64,000 bases of DNA from Hahella sp. CCB-MM4 (GTDB lineage: Bacteria; Pseudomonadota; Gammaproteobacteria; Pseudomonadales; Oleiphilaceae). Position 1 is the first letter of the stretch, and each line of letters opens with the position of its first letter. Location of the stretch: contig NZ_MRYI01000002.1 in the NCBI RefSeq assembly GCF_002260525.1, positions 558,001-622,000 on the forward strand, written 5' to 3'. Positions 7,471 through 15,749 of the stretch are shown in pieces. Under the pieces are notes generated by a model. That model had not been told where the DNA came from. It did no database searches and saw only the letters and a list, made by a program, of their open reading frames with translations. The translations under genes and the position numbers were made by a program.

Positions 7471-9207
7471 TCAAGCCATTTCCTTTCCAAAATCACTGAC
7501 CAGCGCTTTACGGATTGCTTTCGACATTTCGTCGGCGCTCTGGAATCGTTTGGCCGGATCCTTCTGCAATCCTTTGTTGATAATTCTTACTGCACTGGCT
7601 GGAAGATCACTCCGAACCTCCCTCACGCTTTTATGTTTTTTGTTGAGTATCTGTATGGACAGCTCCGGCAGAGTATCGGCCTTGAACGGTGTGGCCCCGG
7701 TCAGCAGTTGATAGAAGGTCACCGAGAGACTGTACAGATCAGCGGTGGCCTTGATTGCTTTACCTTTTAGCTGCTCAGGAGACATATACAGCGGGCTTCC
7801 CAACACCAGACCAGTACGGGTCTTGGAATCATCGGAAATCCGCGCAATACCGAAATCCGATACTTTCACCTGGCCGGTTTCAGGGTTGTAGAGCAGGTTA
7901 GAAGGTTTGATGTCCCGGTGAATGACATTTCGCTCATGGGCATACTGGAGCGCATCTGCCACCTGAACCATCAACTCATAAACCCGCGGGACTGGAAGCA
8001 ATTCATCTGCCCGACAGAATCTATCCAACGGGCTGCCCTGTACATAGTCCATGGCAATATAGGCGAGATCCGCTTCCTCTCCCACATCATATACCGTCAC
8101 GATATTAGGGTGACTAAGACGACCAGCCGCCTCAGCTTCCCGGAAGAAACGTTCCCGCAGATCCTCAAGCTCACGCTCATCATACTGTTGATAATTCAGG
8201 GTCTTTATTGCCACCAGCCGTGCAATCTTGGGATCCTTGCCCAGATAGACAATACCCATGGCTCCACGGCCGAGTTCCTGCTGAATTTCATAGCGTCCCA
8301 ATACAGGCTTCACGGAAGCTTCCGGCAGTGCCATGGTCTTTGCCATCGCCAATCCGGTTCCATGTTGAGTGAGCACATTGCTGGCGGCTTTCAGATTATG
8401 AAGACGCTCTTTAACATCCCGGAAAGCACCTGTCTGTTCCAGAATGGCCTCATAGGTGCGCATCGCGGCATCGTATTGGCGTTTCTTCTCCTGCTCGATA
8501 GCAATGCTATAGCAAAGATCCAGCGCCTCATCTGTGGCATAGCAGAACTCCAGGGAATCCATGGCCTGGTCAAGGCGTTGCTGCCGGTAGTATTGCCCGG
8601 CCAGTTTCAGAGCAAGATCATGTTGGTTCTGCTGCAGAATCTGAATTTCCTGATGCGGACGAAGCCAGAACAGCATTAACAGGTAGCCCAACCCTAAAAA
8701 CTGGATCGCAGATCCCAACGGCCACCATTGTCCTTGAAGAGTTAACATGCCCACTTCAGTCACAGTGAGCACGGCCAAAAGCAGCAGTGTCAGCCAGAAC
8801 CCGGCTGCCAGCCCCATCCTTGCCAGGCCCCACACCAGATATCCGCACAGCAACAGAATGCCCACACGTTCCACCAAGGGGAGCCAGAACGGCGTGGAAA
8901 TGACGGTTTTATTGGTAACAGCAGAATTGGCAACAACAGATTCTCTCTGCTCGAATCCTTTTATCACTCCAGCCCACCAGGGCTGTTCGTTGACGATAAT
9001 CGGGTAGGAAGCATTACGCACAGGCACGACGGGGCTCAGCGACTGCGCAGAGGAAAAGAGTTGCTGATCCAGGAATTGAACAGATGCAGGGCGGCCGGGC
9101 AGCATGATTAACAAACATGCAAAAATCAGCACCAACGTACGGATGCTATAGAACCGCCAAAGCCTGCCCATTAGAGCAGGCCGCCCCGTCTGATTATTTT
9201 CGGCCAA
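7471..9207 (-). CDS. Membrane Ser/Thr protein kinase with reduced CHASE2-like N-terminus
   Basis: 578 residues. Residues ~20-38 form TM1, followed by LPGRPASVQFLDQQLF, which resembles the start of a CHASE2 sensor. Only about 90 residues follow before three more TM helices (~108-185), whereas CHASE2 is normally over 200 residues, so the sensor looks shortened. Residues ~195-275 are a helical TPR-like part. The kinase domain (~305-570) is complete: GRGAMGIVY loop, Lys in VAIK, catalytic loop HRDIKPSN, DFG in SDFGIAR, and SPEQ in place of APE. It is a Hanks-type kinase that should phosphorylate cytoplasmic Ser/Thr targets. The FHA gene follows. A perfect repeat ACTCTA-gtct-TAGAGT at 9246-9261 lies in its upstream region. 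Confidence 0.9.
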   Translation of the reverse strand: MAENNQTGRPALMGRLWRFYSIRTLVLIFACLLIMLPGRPASVQFLDQQLFSSAQSLSPVVPVRNASYPIIVNEQPWWAGVIKGFEQRESVVANSAVTNKTVISTPFWLPLVERVGILLLCGYLVWGLARMGLAAGFWLTLLLLAVLTVTEVGMLTLQGQWWPLGSAIQFLGLGYLLMLFWLRPHQEIQILQQNQHDLALKLAGQYYRQQRLDQAMDSLEFCYATDEALDLCYSIAIEQEKKRQYDAAMRTYEAILEQTGAFRDVKERLHNLKAASNVLTQHGTGLAMAKTMALPEASVKPVLGRYEIQQELGRGAMGIVYLGKDPKIARLVAIKTLNYQQYDERELEDLRERFFREAEAAGRLSHPNIVTVYDVGEEADLAYIAMDYVQGSPLDRFCRADELLPVPRVYELMVQVADALQYAHERNVIHRDIKPSNLLYNPETGQVKVSDFGIARISDDSKTRTGLVLGSPLYMSPEQLKGKAIKATADLYSLSVTFYQLLTGATPFKADTLPELSIQILNKKHKSVREVRSDLPASAVRIINKGLQKDPAKRFQSADEMSKAIRKALVSDFGKEMA

Positions 9208-9375
9208 GGATTAACCCTATGAATTGCATACAGATCTGTCCCCTAACTCTAGTCTTAGAGTGGCCCTGCGAACAGAGCGCTTTTGCAGCTTTGTGTTACA
9301 AAGTGTGTCAGCTAAAGTACCGGCCTGCTCATGAACGATTGGCGCTGAAGTCCTTTTACCCTGGAGCGTTTAATC

Positions 9376-10455
9376 CTAGAGCGCTTCATCAAAAAAGATA
9401 GCATCCCGCCACTCTTTCAGGAAGCGTGCGCGCTTGAGCCGGTCCAGGTACACCAATAATGTGGGCTTCAGGCCAATGGGCTGGTAGCTGGTGGAATACT
9501 TTTCATCAATGGCCGCCCTGGAATATGTACCTTCAGCATCGGTTCTCAAGGGAACTAATCCACTTTGACTGGCCATAATATTCTGGGCTTCCGGAGATAG
9601 CAGAAAGTCCAGGAATACGCCGGCCCACCCGGGCTCTTTGGCAAGTTTGTGGATAAAAGCCACACGGCTCATAACCAATGTATAATCCTTGGGCAATAAA
9701 ACCCCCAGTTCCGGATGCTCCCGGATTCGGGCCAATGCATAAGAGCCCAGCAGGTTATATCCCAGCACCAGCTTTCCATCGGTGAGATCCCGCAAAATAT
9801 CATCCGTACAGCAATAGGTCTTGGCATGCACCCTCCCAAGACTTTCCAGCAATCGTCCATTCAGACTGGATCGAATGGCATCCTGGGTGGCAAACAGGTA
9901 GCCCACACCGGAAATGTTCACATTGTAGGTACCAATTCTATTGGAATAGAACTTAGAGTTTGATCGCAATAACTCCGTTAGCCGTTCATGACTATCAGGC
10001 AAGGGTTGATCGACAAACAGGTCTTTCCGGTATGCGAACACCACCGGTTCAAACGTAAAACCGAAGGCTTCATTGCGCCAATTAGCCCAGTCAGGAAGAC
10101 TGTCTGTGTATTCTGATTGATAGGGCTGCGCCTGGCCGTCATTGACAAGCTTCGTCTGCAGATCCATCGCAGAACTGATGATCAGGTCCGGTTGTGGCTG
10201 CCCAGGTGTAGGATCATCCGCTTCGCCTGCCAGCACCCGGTAGAGCGTGTTACTCTGAAACTCTTCATAACGCACCACTATACCCGGATACTTTCTGTTA
10301 AACGCTTCAATTACCGGCTGTATCGCCGCTCGGTCAGTCGCGCTGTACAAGGTCAGCGTGACGGCTCCAGCCAAGGAAGGTACGCAGCCCAACAAACTGA
10401 ATACGATCCATAAATAAAAACCGCGAATGCTTTTCCGATCAGTCATAAAGGTCAT
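9376..10455 (-). CDS. Periplasmic solute-binding protein linked to TctE/TctD (PgtC-like)
   Basis: 359 residues with a Sec signal peptide (TM-like stretch ~11-30, ending SLAGA). The mature part is an extracellular solute-binding fold of the iron/spermidine/phosphoglycerate type (LTLYSATDRAAIQPVIEAF; PDLIISSAMDL; GFTFEPVVFAYRKD). A Cys pair (YCCTD, ~residue 211) is unusual for the family. The start overlaps the tctE stop as ATGA, which indicates translational coupling. No ABC permease or ATPase gene is nearby, so it may serve signalling rather than transport, like PgtC in the Salmonella phosphoglycerate system. A role as ligand-loaded partner of the adjacent kinase is inference. Confidence 0.8.
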   Translation of the reverse strand: MTFMTDRKSIRGFYLWIVFSLLGCVPSLAGAVTLTLYSATDRAAIQPVIEAFNRKYPGIVVRYEEFQSNTLYRVLAGEADDPTPGQPQPDLIISSAMDLQTKLVNDGQAQPYQSEYTDSLPDWANWRNEAFGFTFEPVVFAYRKDLFVDQPLPDSHERLTELLRSNSKFYSNRIGTYNVNISGVGYLFATQDAIRSSLNGRLLESLGRVHAKTYCCTDDILRDLTDGKLVLGYNLLGSYALARIREHPELGVLLPKDYTLVMSRVAFIHKLAKEPGWAGVFLDFLLSPEAQNIMASQSGLVPLRTDAEGTYSRAAIDEKYSTSYQPIGLKPTLLVYLDRLKRARFLKEWRDAIFFDEAL

Positions 10456-11903
10456 TTCACCGGCAGACAGAGGCGAACGCGAAGCCCGACAGGATGAAGA
10501 TTCTCCAGAACAATACGGCCCTCGTGAGCTTCCAGCACCGCACAGGCAATGGCCAGCCCAAGGCCGGAACCAAGTACCTGATGTTCCTGAGCCTGCTTTT
10601 CACCAAGACGGGAAAAGCGTTTCAGTGCTTCCAACTGAAAGTCCTTCGGAATCCCCGGCCCTTCATCATCCACCCATATTTCAACCCATTGCCTGTCATC
10701 ATCTGCTGGGACATTTTCAGGCACCCTTCCCGGCTGCAACTGAATGGTCACCTGATTATTTTCCGGCCCATATTTAATGGCGTTGTGCAGCAGGTTATTC
10801 ACAGCCTCGCGTAAGCTGATGGTATCTCCGGCGATTGTGATATCTCCGGCCTCATTGTGAAAACCAAACTCTACACTGGTATGAGCATGGTCCCTGACCG
10901 TCTGAACGAGGATATCCTGCAATAGTCCTGTCAGATGAATGGATTCCGGCTGGAATGTGTCCGCCCGGTGCGTCACAAGCGCATGGGTCAGCAACTGATT
11001 GGTCAAGCGATTAAGCCGCTGATGCCCGTCGTTTATTTTCATTATCCGCTGGGACAGTTGCTCCAACGTTTGGTCATGTTGTGCAAGATTGATTTGCGCC
11101 TGCACAGTGCTCAGAGAAGTTCTGATCTGATGGGCAGCATTAGCGATGAACATCTTGATAGTGTCCAGATTTTCCTGGAGACGGCGCATGAACATGTTGA
11201 TGGTTTCAACCAGAGGAGTCACTTCATCGGGAGTCTCAATGGTCAGGGGAGTCAGATCCGTGGGCTCACGCCTCTGAATTTCCCGACGGATAGCGTACAA
11301 CGGCCCCAACGCCCGGCTGATTGCCACCCAGGTACCCGCCAGGGCAAGCAGAATCACCAATGACAGGATGCCCAATGCACCCAGCATGATTTCTCGAAAC
11401 AATTCCGTACGGGCTTGCGTTGTCTGTGCTACCGCCACGGTGACCCAGCCACGCACATTTTGTTCAGTCAGGAACTTTTCCTGCAGCGCAATGCGGACAG
11501 ACTCACCCTTATACTCAGCGTTGTAAAACACAGGGGTACCCGTATGCGTCTCCACATCTCTGACAGGCAGGTCCGGGTACCCGGTCAGGTACCGGCCTCC
11601 GGGCCCCGTAATCCGGTAATACACTTTGTCATCCCGCGCCAGGGCCAGTATTCCCATGGCAGCATAGGGAATATCCACTTCAATACGGCCACTTTGTTCC
11701 CGCACGCTGTCGAGGATGGCCAGACCAGCACCTGTCAGCAGTCTGTCATGGGACAGGTCCGACGCCCGCTGAGCATAGATCCAGACCCCAATCCCCAATA
11801 CCAACAGGGTCACCATCAGCAACAGAAACATGCGAATGATCAGTTGCCGATGCAGGGAGCCGCTATGAGGAGAAGAAAACAGGATGGTATCAGTCGTCAA
11901 CAT
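10452..11903 (-). CDS. tctE: Sensor histidine kinase TctE
   Basis: 483 residues from the ATG at 11903, which overlaps the tctD stop by 14 bases; an ATG at 11924 is also in frame. TM1 is near residues 24-46 (LLLMVTLLVLGIGVWIYA). A periplasmic domain of about 110 residues follows (fits 2CSK-N/TctE N-terminal family), then TM2 (~160-185), HAMP, HisKA and HATPase_c. The phosphoacceptor His is in NAAHQIRTSLS; the usual H-box Pro (HxLRTPL) is Ser here. The ATP-binding part has N-box NNLLHNAIKYG, DDEGPGIP and GSGLGLAIACAV. It should respond to tricarboxylate or a related acid and phosphorylate TctD. Divergent tctCBA is the obvious target. Confidence 0.9.
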   Translation of the reverse strand: MLTTDTILFSSPHSGSLHRQLIIRMFLLLMVTLLVLGIGVWIYAQRASDLSHDRLLTGAGLAILDSVREQSGRIEVDIPYAAMGILALARDDKVYYRITGPGGRYLTGYPDLPVRDVETHTGTPVFYNAEYKGESVRIALQEKFLTEQNVRGWVTVAVAQTTQARTELFREIMLGALGILSLVILLALAGTWVAISRALGPLYAIRREIQRREPTDLTPLTIETPDEVTPLVETINMFMRRLQENLDTIKMFIANAAHQIRTSLSTVQAQINLAQHDQTLEQLSQRIMKINDGHQRLNRLTNQLLTHALVTHRADTFQPESIHLTGLLQDILVQTVRDHAHTSVEFGFHNEAGDITIAGDTISLREAVNNLLHNAIKYGPENNQVTIQLQPGRVPENVPADDDRQWVEIWVDDEGPGIPKDFQLEALKRFSRLGEKQAQEHQVLGSGLGLAIACAVLEAHEGRIVLENLHPVGLRVRLCLPVK

Positions 11904-12570
11904 GAGCCAGATATCCCAGGCCACGGACAGTTTTGATCACCAATGAAGAGCCGGTCAGCTTTTTTCGCAACCGGGCCACATTCTGTTCCACAGCATTAGG
12001 GGTGGGAGCTTCATCAAACGTGTAAACTCTCTGGTAGATCTTTTCCTTGGTGACAATGTGGTCCAGGTCGCGCAGAAAGCATTCCAGTAACTGGATTTCC
12101 CGCTGCCGAAACTCCACCTCCTGACCATTGATCAGCACTCGATTAGCATCGGGCTGAAACACCAGGTTTCCACAACGAATTTCATTACTGGCCAGCCCCC
12201 GTTCACGTCGCAACAACGCCCGGCAACGTGCCATCAGTTCGCGGGAATCAAAAGGTTTGACCAAATAGTCATCTGCCCCGAGATCGAGCACACTCACTCG
12301 GTCGTCGATCGCCGACCGCGCAGTCAAAACAAGAACCGGGGTAGGATCCCCCCGCTTTCGCATTGCCTTCAACAACTGGTCTCCGTTTTTTCCGGGCAGG
12401 TTGATGTCCAGCACCAACATGTCAAAGCTCTGATACTGCAACACGGATTCTGCTTTTTCCGCACTGTTTACCCAATCCAATGGATGTCCCTGATGTCGGA
12501 AATACTCCGCAATCGCTTCAGCCAGCTCAGGGTTATCTTCAATCAATAGCACTCTCATGCTTTTGAGCAT
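11890..12570 (-). CDS. tctD: OmpR-family response regulator TctD
   Basis: 226 residues. The receiver domain (~1-115) has acidic residues in LLIEDN, phosphoacceptor Asp in MLVLDINLPGKNG, Thr in LTAR and Lys in YLVKPFD. The C-terminal winged helix (~130-222) is of OmpR/PhoB type with the RQREIQLLE and RLRKKL signatures. It is the first gene of tctD-tctE-SBP and is divergent from tctCBA across a 139-base gap, so it most likely activates tctC. The paired inverted repeats in that gap are its candidate sites. Confidence 0.92.
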   Translation of the reverse strand: MLKSMRVLLIEDNPELAEAIAEYFRHQGHPLDWVNSAEKAESVLQYQSFDMLVLDINLPGKNGDQLLKAMRKRGDPTPVLVLTARSAIDDRVSVLDLGADDYLVKPFDSRELMARCRALLRRERGLASNEIRCGNLVFQPDANRVLINGQEVEFRQREIQLLECFLRDLDHIVTKEKIYQRVYTFDEAPTPNAVEQNVARLRKKLTGSSLVIKTVRGLGYLAHVDD

Positions 12571-12650
12571 AGATGAACCCCTTCCGCTTGAAAAGATCGC
12601 TCCGTGTCAGCGTGCTGTCAGCTTTCCTGACTTACATTCAGGCTTCGAGC

Positions 12651-12677
12651 GGACACAGGTCTTCCAAATCTGTGTCC
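12651..12677. promoter_or_regulatory. Inverted repeat upstream of tctC (candidate operator or mRNA hairpin)
   Basis: GGACACAG at 12651-12658 and CTGTGTCC at 12670-12677 form a perfect 8-base repeat with an 11-base loop. A smaller repeat GTCAG-ctttc-CTGAC lies about 35 bases before it. On the + strand an A-rich run (AAACAAAAAAAAATAAAA) follows immediately and runs to the tctC ribosome site. The repeat could bind TctD or fold in the tctC leader. The A-rich run resembles an Hfq/Crc A-rich target of the kind described in Pseudomonas. Confidence 0.45.
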
Positions 12678-12709
12678 AAACAAAAAAAAATAAAATCGGA
12701 GACAGTAAT

Positions 12710-13687
12710 ATGCGAATTTCCAAGCGATCTCTCCTTTTGGCAGCCGGAATACTCACATCATTTCAGGCCGCCGCCTTCGACCCCAATAAACCTGAATGTA
12801 TTGCCCCCGCCAAGCCAGGGGGAGGCTTCGACCTGACCTGCCGCATCGTCTCAAACGGATTTTCTGACGCCAGCCTCTTACCCAACCCCATGGCCGTGAC
12901 CTTTATGCCGGGAGGTGTAGGCGCAGTCGCCTATAACCATATCAACGCGATTCGCCGGGGTGACGGCAACGCGTTAGTTGCCTTCAGTTCCGGATCACTG
13001 CTGAACATTGCCCAGGGCAAGTTCGGCCAGAACCTGAATGAAAACGATGCCCGCTGGGTGGCTGCAGCCGGCGTGGATTATGGCGCCATCATTGTGAAAA
13101 GCGATGCTCCCTGGAATACCCTGCAGGAACTGGTCGCCGCCATTAAAAAGGATCCTTCCAAATTTGTTCTTGGTGCCGGTGGTGGTGTCGGCAGCCAGGA
13201 TTGGATGAAGGCCGCCATCCTGATGAAATCTTCCGGCGTCGACCCCAAGAAAATGCGCTACGTTGCCTACGAAGGTGGCGGTGAAGCCATCGCCGCTCTG
13301 CTGGGTGGCCATATTCAGGTGTATCCCGGGGATATTGGCGAAATGAAAGGACAACTGGATGCCGGCACCATGAAAATCCTGGCCGTCATGTCACCAGAAC
13401 GGCTTCCGGGGGAGTTCAGCAAAGTGCCCACCGCCAAGGAACTCGGATATGACGCGGAGTGGGTCATTCTACGTGGCTACTATCTGGGTCCAGACGTCTC
13501 AGACGACGCCTATACCTACTGGGCAAACCAATTCCAGAAAGCCTATGAATCACCGAAGTTCCTCCAGGTGGTTAACGATAAGGGGCTGATCCCTTTCAAG
13601 ATGGCAGGCACTGATTTCGACTCCTACGTCAAACAACGAGTGGGTTATATGCGAGACCTGGCGAAAGAGGCCGGTCTGATTCAGTGA
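12710..13687 (+). CDS. tctC: TctC tricarboxylate-binding periplasmic protein
   Basis: 325 residues from the ATG at 12710, preceded by CGGAGA. An in-frame extension to 12557 would run through the operator region and lacks a signal peptide. The signal peptide (SLLLAAGILTSFQAAA) is followed by a Bug/TctC-type binding domain with APAKPGGGFDLTCRI, VTFMPGGVGAVAYNHI and the loop VLGAGGGVGSQDW. It captures tricarboxylates in the periplasm and delivers them to the TctB/TctA membrane pair. It is the first gene of tctCBA and divergent from tctDE. Citrate is the best-known ligand, but relatives bind many carboxylates, so the ligand is uncertain. Confidence 0.92.
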   Translation: MRISKRSLLLAAGILTSFQAAAFDPNKPECIAPAKPGGGFDLTCRIVSNGFSDASLLPNPMAVTFMPGGVGAVAYNHINAIRRGDGNALVAFSSGSLLNIAQGKFGQNLNENDARWVAAAGVDYGAIIVKSDAPWNTLQELVAAIKKDPSKFVLGAGGGVGSQDWMKAAILMKSSGVDPKKMRYVAYEGGGEAIAALLGGHIQVYPGDIGEMKGQLDAGTMKILAVMSPERLPGEFSKVPTAKELGYDAEWVILRGYYLGPDVSDDAYTYWANQFQKAYESPKFLQVVNDKGLIPFKMAGTDFDSYVKQRVGYMRDLAKEAGLIQ

Positions 13688-13694
13688 GGTAGCC

Positions 13695-14129
13695 ATGTAC
13701 GACCGTATATTTGCGGGCGTGCTGCTGGTGCTGTCCGGGCTAGTCGCCTGGGCAGCCACTCAGTTGCAGGTGCCCTTTCAGTATGAACCTCTTGGTCCGA
13801 AAGCTTTTCCGCTGATTTTGTCGGCGCTGATGGCTGTTTCCGCCATATGGCTCGCAGTCAAACCGGGTTCCGACAGCTGGCAGATGGACAAAGCCGTGCT
13901 GATCCGAATCACCCAGGCGCTCGCTATCCTGTTAGCCTATGCCTGGATGTATGACCGACTCGGTTTCATCACCGCCACAATCATTGTGGGTGGCGTGTTT
14001 TCCTGGATGTTCGGAGAGAAACCCCTGCGCGCCGGCGCCTACTCTCTGGTACTCAGTGTATGCAGCTATTTTCTGCTAACCACGCTTCTTCAACTTAACG
14101 TGCCAGCCGGCCACATTTTTGGAGGTTGA
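13695..14129 (+). CDS. tctB: TctB small membrane subunit of tripartite tricarboxylate transporter
   Basis: 144 residues with four hydrophobic helices (about residues 3-22, 36-55, 77-108 and 119-139), the size and layout of TctB. It has the family motif PFQYEPLGPKAFPLIL near residue 26. TctB is the small membrane partner of TctA. It starts 7 bases after tctC and ends just before tctA. Confidence 0.9.
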   Translation: MYDRIFAGVLLVLSGLVAWAATQLQVPFQYEPLGPKAFPLILSALMAVSAIWLAVKPGSDSWQMDKAVLIRITQALAILLAYAWMYDRLGFITATIIVGGVFSWMFGEKPLRAGAYSLVLSVCSYFLLTTLLQLNVPAGHIFGG

Positions 14130-14133
14130 GATA

Positions 14134-15654
14134 ATGGATGTCCTTAGTTATCTGGCAACCGGGTTTGCCGTTGCGCTTACTCCCCTGAATCTAGGGCTGG
14201 TGCTACTGGGCTGTTTTCTGGGAACCCTGATCGGCTCTCTTCCCGGAATTGGTCCCATCAATGGCGTTGCTATTCTGTTGCCACTGGCCTATGCGATCGG
14301 CCTGCCGCCGGAATCCGCACTGATTCTGCTGGCGGGAGTGTATTACGGCGCGGAATATGGCGGCCGAATTTCCAGCATTCTCCTCAACGTCCCCGGCGAC
14401 GCGGGAGCCATCATGACCACTCTTGACGGTTATCCCATGGCGAAAAGAGGTGAAGGAGGCCGGGCACTGGCTCTGTCCGCAGTGTCCTCGTTTGTCGGCA
14501 GTATGATTGCCTTGATCCTGATGGTCGGACTCGCCCCCATCCTGAGTCAGTTCGCCATTCGTTTCGGCCCATCCGAATATGTGATGCTGATGGTATTCGC
14601 CTTCAGTTGCCTGGCGACGATGGTCGGTAGCCGTCCGGTGAAAACCCTGATTGGCGCACTGATCGGGCTGGTGTTGGCAACAGTGGGTATCGACTCCGGC
14701 ACCGGAGTACTGCGTTTCACCATGGGGATTCCCAATTTCTTTGACGGTGTGGATTTCCTGGTCGTGGTGATCGGTATCTTTGCCATCAGTGAAGTACTGG
14801 TATTACTTGAGCAGTGGGTCAAAAACGATCTTCAGCTAACCCCTGTCGGCAAGAGTTTTATCAGCGTGGCAGACATCATGAAAGTGAAATGGGTGCTGGT
14901 AAGATCCAGCATCATTGGCTTCCTGATCGGTGTGCTACCGGGAACAGGGGCATCCATTGCCAGCGCTGTCGCCTACGGTACGGAAAAACGGTTTGCTGAA
15001 GGCAATGATGATCAGTTCGGCAACGGCGACATTCGCGGCCTGGCAGCACCTGAAGCCTCCAATAACGCCTCGGCGGCGGGTGCGATGGTTCCGATGTTAA
15101 CGCTGGGTATTCCCGGCAGCGGGACCACTGCGATCCTGCTGGGAGCCTTGTTGATGTTCAACATCACACCAGGACCTTTGCTGTTCGAACAGCAACCGCA
15201 AATCGCCTGGGGTCTCATTGCCTCAATGTTCATCGGCAACTTGGCACTGCTGATCATGAACCTGCCGATGATCGGCATCTTTGTCCGTCTGCTGTCCATC
15301 CGGCAGGCTTACCTTGTCCCGGTTATCGTGATGCTGACGTTTGTCGGAATCTATTCAATTCACGGTGACACTTTCGACCTGTTTTTCATGACCATTCTGG
15401 GAATTTTCGGGTTTATCCTGCGTAAGCTTCATTTCTCTCTGGCTCCGGTCATCCTCGGTCTGGTGTTGGGTGAAGTGCTGGAGGAAAACCTGCGTCGCGC
15501 CCTGGCCATGAGCGGTGGAGAGTGGTCCATTCTGTTTGATAGTCCGATCAGTTATGTATTGCTTGGTGCCACGGCTGTGGTTCTGGTAGTGCCGACACTT
15601 GTCAGCCGCTGGAAGAAGCAGCGGATACCAGACAACGTAGCAGCGACTGATTGA
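14134..15654 (+). CDS. tctA: TctA large membrane subunit of tripartite tricarboxylate transporter
   Basis: 506 residues from the ATG at 14134. GGAGG at 14121-14125 sits correctly for this start; an upstream TTG at 14119 would overlap the site. It is a polytopic inner-membrane protein of about 12 helices with the two conserved TctA signatures, GSLPGIGPINGVAILLPLAY near the N-terminus and GVLPGTGASIASAVAYGTEK in the middle. With TctB it forms a sodium- or proton-driven tricarboxylate importer fed by TctC. It is followed by a strong terminator. Confidence 0.93.
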   Translation: MDVLSYLATGFAVALTPLNLGLVLLGCFLGTLIGSLPGIGPINGVAILLPLAYAIGLPPESALILLAGVYYGAEYGGRISSILLNVPGDAGAIMTTLDGYPMAKRGEGGRALALSAVSSFVGSMIALILMVGLAPILSQFAIRFGPSEYVMLMVFAFSCLATMVGSRPVKTLIGALIGLVLATVGIDSGTGVLRFTMGIPNFFDGVDFLVVVIGIFAISEVLVLLEQWVKNDLQLTPVGKSFISVADIMKVKWVLVRSSIIGFLIGVLPGTGASIASAVAYGTEKRFAEGNDDQFGNGDIRGLAAPEASNNASAAGAMVPMLTLGIPGSGTTAILLGALLMFNITPGPLLFEQQPQIAWGLIASMFIGNLALLIMNLPMIGIFVRLLSIRQAYLVPVIVMLTFVGIYSIHGDTFDLFFMTILGIFGFILRKLHFSLAPVILGLVLGEVLEENLRRALAMSGGEWSILFDSPISYVLLGATAVVLVVPTLVSRWKKQRIPDNVAATD

Positions 15655-15674
15655 CGATTCAGCGTCACGACCTT

Positions 15675-15718
15675 CCACCGGATATCAGAATGAATGCGAT
15701 GGTATCCGGTGGCTTTTT
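15675..15718 (+). terminator. Rho-independent terminator after tctA
   Basis: CCACCGGATA (15675-15684) pairs perfectly with TATCCGGTGG (15703-15712) around an 18-base loop and is followed by CTTTTTCACTTT. It begins 21 bases after the tctA stop and separates tctCBA from the AbrB-type gene. Confidence 0.85.
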
Positions 15719-15749
15719 CACTTTATTTTGCTAAACACAGATACCAGCA

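Noticed and set aside
12557-12709. 51-codon extension of TctC
   Set aside because: It would remove the signal peptide from the N-terminus and run over the divergent promoter; the start at 12710 has its own ribosome site.
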